A stretch of 8,800 nt of DNA from JALOAD01 sp023228995 [NCBI: Candidatus Muiribacterium halophilum] (GTDB taxonomy: Bacteria > Muiribacteriota > Muiribacteriia > Muiribacteriales), in assembly GCA_023228995.1 (NCBI GenBank), contig JALOAD010000086.1:1-8800 (forward strand). Direction: 5' to 3'. Below are positions 5,399 through 8,800 of the stretch, one piece after another; position 1 is the first letter of the stretch, and every line of letters starts with the position of its first letter. Under the pieces are notes generated by a model, which worked only from the letters and a program-made list of their open reading frames with translations, searched no databases and had not been told where the DNA came from. Position numbers and translations under genes: made by a program.

Positions 5399-6241
5399 TT
5401 ATTCTATGTTTTTGAAAATATGGGCTATAACATCAACTGTCCAACCATTTCCAATAGCTTTATATCTTTGTGTTTTACATACATTATTAGTATAATCAAT
5501 TGGTAAAGTTTGTAAAACTTCAAATTCAGTTGGAGTTAGTAATCTACATAAAGATTTATCATCATTTAATAGATATTGTATAGTATGTGTGCTACTAGTA
5601 GTTAAAGTATTAGATTTATCATTTTTTACATAATTAAGTCCTTTTATTCTAGCTCTATTACCATAATTAGAATACATACATTTTGGAATCTCTCTAAAAG
5701 TACCATTCTCTAATATATCCCTGAAATATATATGCTTATCTTCAGGTAAAGTAATATTTGGAATATTAGTCCAATAAAGTCGTTTTCTTCTCTGTGCAGA
5801 AACTAATGCACTATCAATCATAATTGGTTCAACTCCTATTATATCTGTTATAATTTGTCTCCATTCTTTCTTCATAACTACATTCTCTAATAAGAAATAA
5901 GCTTTTGGATTCTTTTCTAATACTATATTTAATATATCAATAAAATCATAAAATAAACCACTCTTTCCCTCAAATCCTTTATTATTTCCAGCCCTAGAAA
6001 ATGATTGACATGGACTACCACCAATTATTAAATCAATTGAAGACCAATCAATATCCCATTCTTTCCACTTAGTTACATCACCAAGTCTGATTATATCTGG
6101 ATAATTTTTTTCTGAAATTATCGTGGCATAATTATCTATTTCAGATGCATAATAATTACCAACACTAATTCCTGCTCTATCTAATGCCAATCTACCACAA
6201 CTAATACCATCAAATAGACTCAATACATTTATTTTTTTCAT
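5399..6241 (-). CDS. DNA (cytosine-5) methyltransferase, second of a tandem pair
   Basis: Transfers a methyl group from S-adenosylmethionine to C5 of cytosine in DNA. In order: motif I LFDGISCG (9-16, the DNMT3-like form of FxGxG), acidic residue E34 (motif II), motif IV GGSPCQSFS with catalytic Cys78, motif VI LLENVVMKKEW (E119-N-V121), motif VIII AQRRKRLYW (149-157), a short target recognition region about 165-228, and motifs IX-X with NTLTT, LLTPTEFEVLQTLP and IGNGWTVDVI (263-272). All catalytic motifs are intact. At 280 residues it is compact. It starts 4 bases after the paralogous methyltransferase gene. No restriction endonuclease gene is adjacent, so it is probably an orphan phage enzyme that protects DNA from host restriction or marks it. 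The target site cannot be told from sequence. Confidence 0.93.
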   Translation of the reverse strand: MKKINVLSLFDGISCGRLALDRAGISVGNYYASEIDNYATIISEKNYPDIIRLGDVTKWKEWDIDWSSIDLIIGGSPCQSFSRAGNNKGFEGKSGLFYDFIDILNIVLEKNPKAYFLLENVVMKKEWRQIITDIIGVEPIMIDSALVSAQRRKRLYWTNIPNITLPEDKHIYFRDILENGTFREIPKCMYSNYGNRARIKGLNYVKNDKSNTLTTSSTHTIQYLLNDDKSLCRLLTPTEFEVLQTLPIDYTNNVCKTQRYKAIGNGWTVDVIAHIFKNIE

Positions 6242-6245
6242 TTTA

Positions 6246-7214
6246 TTATTTTATATTTTTTAAGATGTGTGTTATAACATCAACTGTCCAACCATTACCT
6301 AAACTTTTATATCTTTGTGTGTCACTAATACCTTCTGTATAATTGTCTGGTAAAGTTTGTAAACGTTCGCATTCAATAGGTGATAATAATCTAATATAAC
6401 CATTTATTAAAATACCATGTCTATCTTGTGTGGTTAAAGTATAGAATTTTTCACCTTTATTAAAACGTTGTCCCATTTGTCTTTTGTTTAATCTATTTGG
6501 AGTTAAACATCCAAATAAATAACTATTTTTTTCTTCATATTTATCTATATCAACATTTTTATTATGTATATAATATTCATTTTTTATTGAATTGCTACAT
6601 TTAATTTTACCTATTTTATATTCAATATCTAATATTTTCTTTGTACATTCATTTGATATTTTATATTCTTCAATATTAATATCATCATTATATTCATGTA
6701 TGATATCTTTCAAATATATTTTCTTATCTATAGGTAGAGTAACATCTGGAATATTTGTCCAATATAGTCTTTTACGATTTTGAGCAGATACTAATGATGA
6801 ATTTATTTCAATTGGTTGAACACCTAAATATTCACTAATTATATCTTGATATTCCTTTTTCATTTTAACATTTTCTAAAATGAAATATTTTGGTTTTATA
6901 ATATTAAGTGCTCTAACAAAATCAAAAAATAATTTACTTCTATTATCATTGAAATTCAATTGATTACCAGCAAAACTAAATCCTTGACATGGTGAACCAC
7001 CTATTAGTAAATCATATCCAATATATTCAGAAAAATCAGCATTAGAGACACTACCTTTTTGGATAATATCAGGATAATTTTTATTAGATATAAACATAGC
7101 TGGTTTATCAATTTCATATGCAATATACTTATCTACTTCAAAACCAGCTCTTTCTAAAGCAACTCTACCACAACTAATCCCATCAAATAAACTTATCACT
7201 TTTAATTTATTCAT
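6246..7214 (-). CDS. DNA (cytosine-5) methyltransferase, first of a tandem pair
   Basis: Same chemistry as the paralogue that follows it. It has motif I LFDGISCG (9-16), E34, motif IV GGSPCQGFS with catalytic Cys76, motif VI ILENVKMKKEY (E114-N-V116), motif VIII AQNRKRLYW (144-152) and motif X LGNGWTVDVI (305-314). The first 160 residues match the paralogue at roughly half of positions by eye, and the 3' ends share an exact 23-base stretch (ataacatcaactgtccaacc plus att). The target recognition region (about 165-270) is some 40 residues longer and unrelated-looking, Lys/Asn/Tyr-rich with RLNKRQMGQRF near its end, so it probably recognises a different site. The gene starts just 6 bases downstream of the end of a broken helix-turn-helix-like fragment. 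No endonuclease partner is visible. Confidence 0.93.
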   Translation of the reverse strand: MNKLKVISLFDGISCGRVALERAGFEVDKYIAYEIDKPAMFISNKNYPDIIQKGSVSNADFSEYIGYDLLIGGSPCQGFSFAGNQLNFNDNRSKLFFDFVRALNIIKPKYFILENVKMKKEYQDIISEYLGVQPIEINSSLVSAQNRKRLYWTNIPDVTLPIDKKIYLKDIIHEYNDDINIEEYKISNECTKKILDIEYKIGKIKCSNSIKNEYYIHNKNVDIDKYEEKNSYLFGCLTPNRLNKRQMGQRFNKGEKFYTLTTQDRHGILINGYIRLLSPIECERLQTLPDNYTEGISDTQRYKSLGNGWTVDVITHILKNIK

Positions 7215-7220
7215 TATTGT

Positions 7221-7417
7221 TTATATATAATTGGTTATATAAAGTTTAGTAATAAGATCAGAACTACCTTCATTATATATGATTCATATAATCTCTTATT
7301 TGGAAAATTACCATTTCTCCATTTAGAAGCAATTAATTTATTTACCTTAAAATATTCCTCAAGTTTTAATGAATATTTTATAGAAATATAAAATTCTATT
7401 AAAATAATAGTTTGATA
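7221..7417 (-). pseudogene. Broken helix-turn-helix-like gene fragment
   Basis: In the 205-base gap between the polymerase and the methyltransferases, one minus-strand frame reads KLEEYFKVNKLIASKWRNGN then FPNKRLYES (from 7366 to about 7280). This looks like the recognition helix region of a Cro/HTH-type DNA-binding protein (SKWRNGNFP). Near 7283 the coding sense seems to jump to another frame, IIYNEGSSDLITKLYITNYI, ending in TAA at 7221-7223, 6 bases before the methyltransferase start. No usable ATG exists upstream in the first frame. I infer a small regulator gene, roughly 50-65 codons, inactivated by a frameshift and loss of its start, or a sequencing error. A non-ATG start with programmed shift is less likely. 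Confidence 0.45.
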
Positions 7418-7419
7418 AC

Positions 7420-8643
7420 TTAATCAAATGCTTTTTTCAATTCTTCATGGAATATTGGTTCAATTATTTCTTTATATTGTTTAGGGTATACTATACTATC
7501 ATGTATAGTAATCATAGGTACATCAACCACATTCATTATATGTCTAATTATTTTATTAAATATTAAATTACTTTCAGCTCGTTGTAGAGAATAAGACAGT
7601 GCTTTATAATCACCACATTCTTTTTTATACAATTTAATATAATTATAAGTAGTGGGAAATAAATCTTGAAATATTTTATCTGATTTACTATAATTTTTAC
7701 CAAATAATACTTTATAAATTAGATTTTTAGCACTTTTTCTATCTGGAATAGACATATGCTTCATGATATATTCATAAAAAACTCCATTAGATGTGATATT
7801 ATATAATAATTCATATTCTTCTTTATCTACCCATTTAGTTCCACTATCTTTAATTAATTTGGTTAAAAATAATGGTTGACTATTTGAAATATCAATTTCC
7901 AATGTTTCACAACCATCTATCAAAAGACAATTCTTTCTTATAAAAGATTTTAATATGGTAAAATTAGTATGCATACGACCATAAGCATCAAAATGGTAAA
8001 ATATATGTCTATTGTGTATAGATTCTACTGAATATTTATTATGATTATAAATACTTAAATCATTATCTTTTAATGAATCTAAGAAAAATATAGATCTATC
8101 CAATTGTATATCAACCTTAAATAAATCATTTACTAATTTTAATTTAATATCATTATCTATTTTTTCACCATTGGTATCATCATCTTCTTTTAATTCTAAA
8201 ATATTATTTTTATATTTTTTAAGTAAAATCTTATCATAGTTGTGATATCTTACTATCTCATCATTCAAAATTGTTTCATATATAGCATATATCTTAGTAT
8301 TATATCCTTTTTTATAATTAGATAACAATAAAAGTATTTTATTATCTAATAAATAATTCATATAATAATTATAATTATTTCCATATTTTTCTTTTAATAT
8401 ATTAGATGATAAGTGAAATTTATTTACTTTTCTATAATAATATTTCAGTATTAAATTATGTGTAATATCTATTAAATATGTTGTTTTTAATTTTTTATCA
8501 TTGTAATAGATATATTTTTCTTTTGAAATATCAAATAAAGCTTTTGGTAAAAATTGTAGACTACTTGTTTTATCATCTATATTTTTCTTAAGTATTTTAT
8601 GTGAATCCAAATCACTCAATTTTATAACTTTTTTAGCAATCAT
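7420..8643 (-). CDS. Compact family-A-like nucleic acid polymerase
   Basis: A template-directed polymerase of the Pol I/T7 group. Motifs by position against E. coli Pol I: T/DxxGR motif D219-A-Y-G-R223; motif A D251-I-S-N-S-Q256 (Pol I DYSQIE, D705-E710); motif B R302, K306, Y310, F314-G315 (R754, K758, F762, Y766-G767); Q354 (Q849); motif C H381-D382-S383 (HDE, D882). A-to-B spacing (51) matches Pol I (49), but K306 to Q354 is about 43 residues shorter, so the fingers are reduced. The steric-gate Glu is Gln256, and motif C is HDS, as in single-subunit RNA polymerases. The N-terminal 180 residues have no 3'-5' exonuclease motifs; 77-115 (HLSSNILKEKYGNN...) resembles a winged-helix module. Possible roles are replication, priming or repair. 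It follows a terminator, so it starts its own transcript. Confidence 0.85.
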   Translation of the reverse strand: MIAKKVIKLSDLDSHKILKKNIDDKTSSLQFLPKALFDISKEKYIYYNDKKLKTTYLIDITHNLILKYYYRKVNKFHLSSNILKEKYGNNYNYYMNYLLDNKILLLLSNYKKGYNTKIYAIYETILNDEIVRYHNYDKILLKKYKNNILELKEDDDTNGEKIDNDIKLKLVNDLFKVDIQLDRSIFFLDSLKDNDLSIYNHNKYSVESIHNRHIFYHFDAYGRMHTNFTILKSFIRKNCLLIDGCETLEIDISNSQPLFLTKLIKDSGTKWVDKEEYELLYNITSNGVFYEYIMKHMSIPDRKSAKNLIYKVLFGKNYSKSDKIFQDLFPTTYNYIKLYKKECGDYKALSYSLQRAESNLIFNKIIRHIMNVVDVPMITIHDSIVYPKQYKEIIEPIFHEELKKAFD

Positions 8644-8679
8644 GTTTTTTATATACTAAATGTTAATTTTGTTTATATA

Positions 8680-8708
8680 AAAAAGGCAAATATTACATTT
8701 GCCTTTTT
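8680..8708 (-). terminator. Strong intrinsic terminator hairpin
   Basis: Bases 8680-8691 and 8697-8708 form a perfect 12-bp stem around a 5-base loop (attac). The core is GGC/GCC and the arms are flanked by A5 and T5, so it works in both directions in principle. On the minus strand it is followed by a run of six T. It sits 23 bases past the stop of the gene entering from the right edge and 36 bases before the polymerase ATG. It therefore separates two minus-strand transcripts, and a polymerase promoter should lie in 8644-8679, where I see only A/T-rich sequence. Confidence 0.85.
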
Positions 8709-8731
8709 GAACTAAATAGTTATATTTATTC

Positions 8732-8800
8732 TCAATTTTCATACATTTTATTTACAGATAAATCATTTACTATTTTAATGAATTTTTCTTTAATATCTTC
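8732..8800 (-). CDS. C-terminal end of a gene running off the right edge
   Basis: The minus strand is open from the window edge for 22 codons (beginning EDIKEKFIKIVNDL and ending NKMYEN) and stops with TGA at 8732-8734. The segment is charged and helical. It is followed at once by the strong terminator hairpin, which supports it being a true gene end. The fragment is too short to identify. Confidence 0.6.
   Translation of the reverse strand, partial: EDIKEKFIKIVNDLSVNKMYEN

Noticed and set aside
5399-7214. A restriction-modification system
   Set aside because: Two methyltransferases are present, but no adjacent gene shows nuclease motifs such as PD-(D/E)xK or HNH.
7420-8643. Reverse transcriptase or family-B polymerase
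   Set aside because: There is no YxDD or DTD motif; DxxGR, DxS, RxxxK and HDS in this order are family A/T7-like.
1-8800. tRNA genes
   Set aside because: I found no GGTTCRA-like T-arm with a matching acceptor stem in any intergenic gap; the few ttcga or ttcgc strings are inside coding sequence.

Overview
The window is very AT-rich (about a quarter G+C by eye), densely packed and gene-oriented in blocks. It looks like part of a tailed double-stranded DNA phage genome, probably a large virulent one. The signs are a phi3T/B. subtilis-type thymidylate synthase, two orphan cytosine-C5 DNA methyltransferases, a compact family-A-like polymerase, a solitary glycosyltransferase, and many small unknown genes with 2-20 base spacing. 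Leaders before start codons are A/T-rich with no GGAGG-type ribosome binding site, which would fit a Bacteroidota host; that host assignment is inference. The genetic code looks standard: Trp is TGG and the larger genes end in TAA or TAG.

Layout. Block 1 (about 3222 down to 27, minus strand) reads, in transcription order: one to three tiny ORFs, a mini P-loop NTPase, a 78-residue unknown protein, a leucine-rich-repeat-like protein with a cysteine ladder, thymidylate synthase, and a 159-residue unknown protein. A hairpin touching the left edge may end this unit. Block 2 (3264-4875, plus strand) has a 60-residue protein, a GT-A glycosyltransferase and a 195-residue unknown protein. It diverges from block 1 near 3250 and collides tail-to-tail, with an 8-base overlap, with block 3. 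Block 3 (8800 down to 4868, minus strand) begins with the last 22 codons of a gene running off the right edge, then a strong 12-bp terminator hairpin, the polymerase, a broken helix-turn-helix-like fragment, two tandem paralogous methyltransferases and a 170-residue unknown protein.

How the genes may work together. Thymidylate synthase supplies dTTP, the polymerase may copy or prime DNA, and the methyltransferases probably mark phage DNA against host restriction. The glycosyltransferase may modify DNA, a virion protein or the host surface; nothing here decides which.

The most unusual item is the polymerase (7420-8643). It has all family-A palm motifs at the right spacing, but a shortened fingers region, no proofreading exonuclease, Gln in place of the steric-gate Glu, and HDS in place of HDE. 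Other points of interest are the cysteine-ladder repeat protein with a T4-like capsid-targeting N-terminus, the DNMT3-like methyltransferase pair, and the frameshifted regulator remnant.
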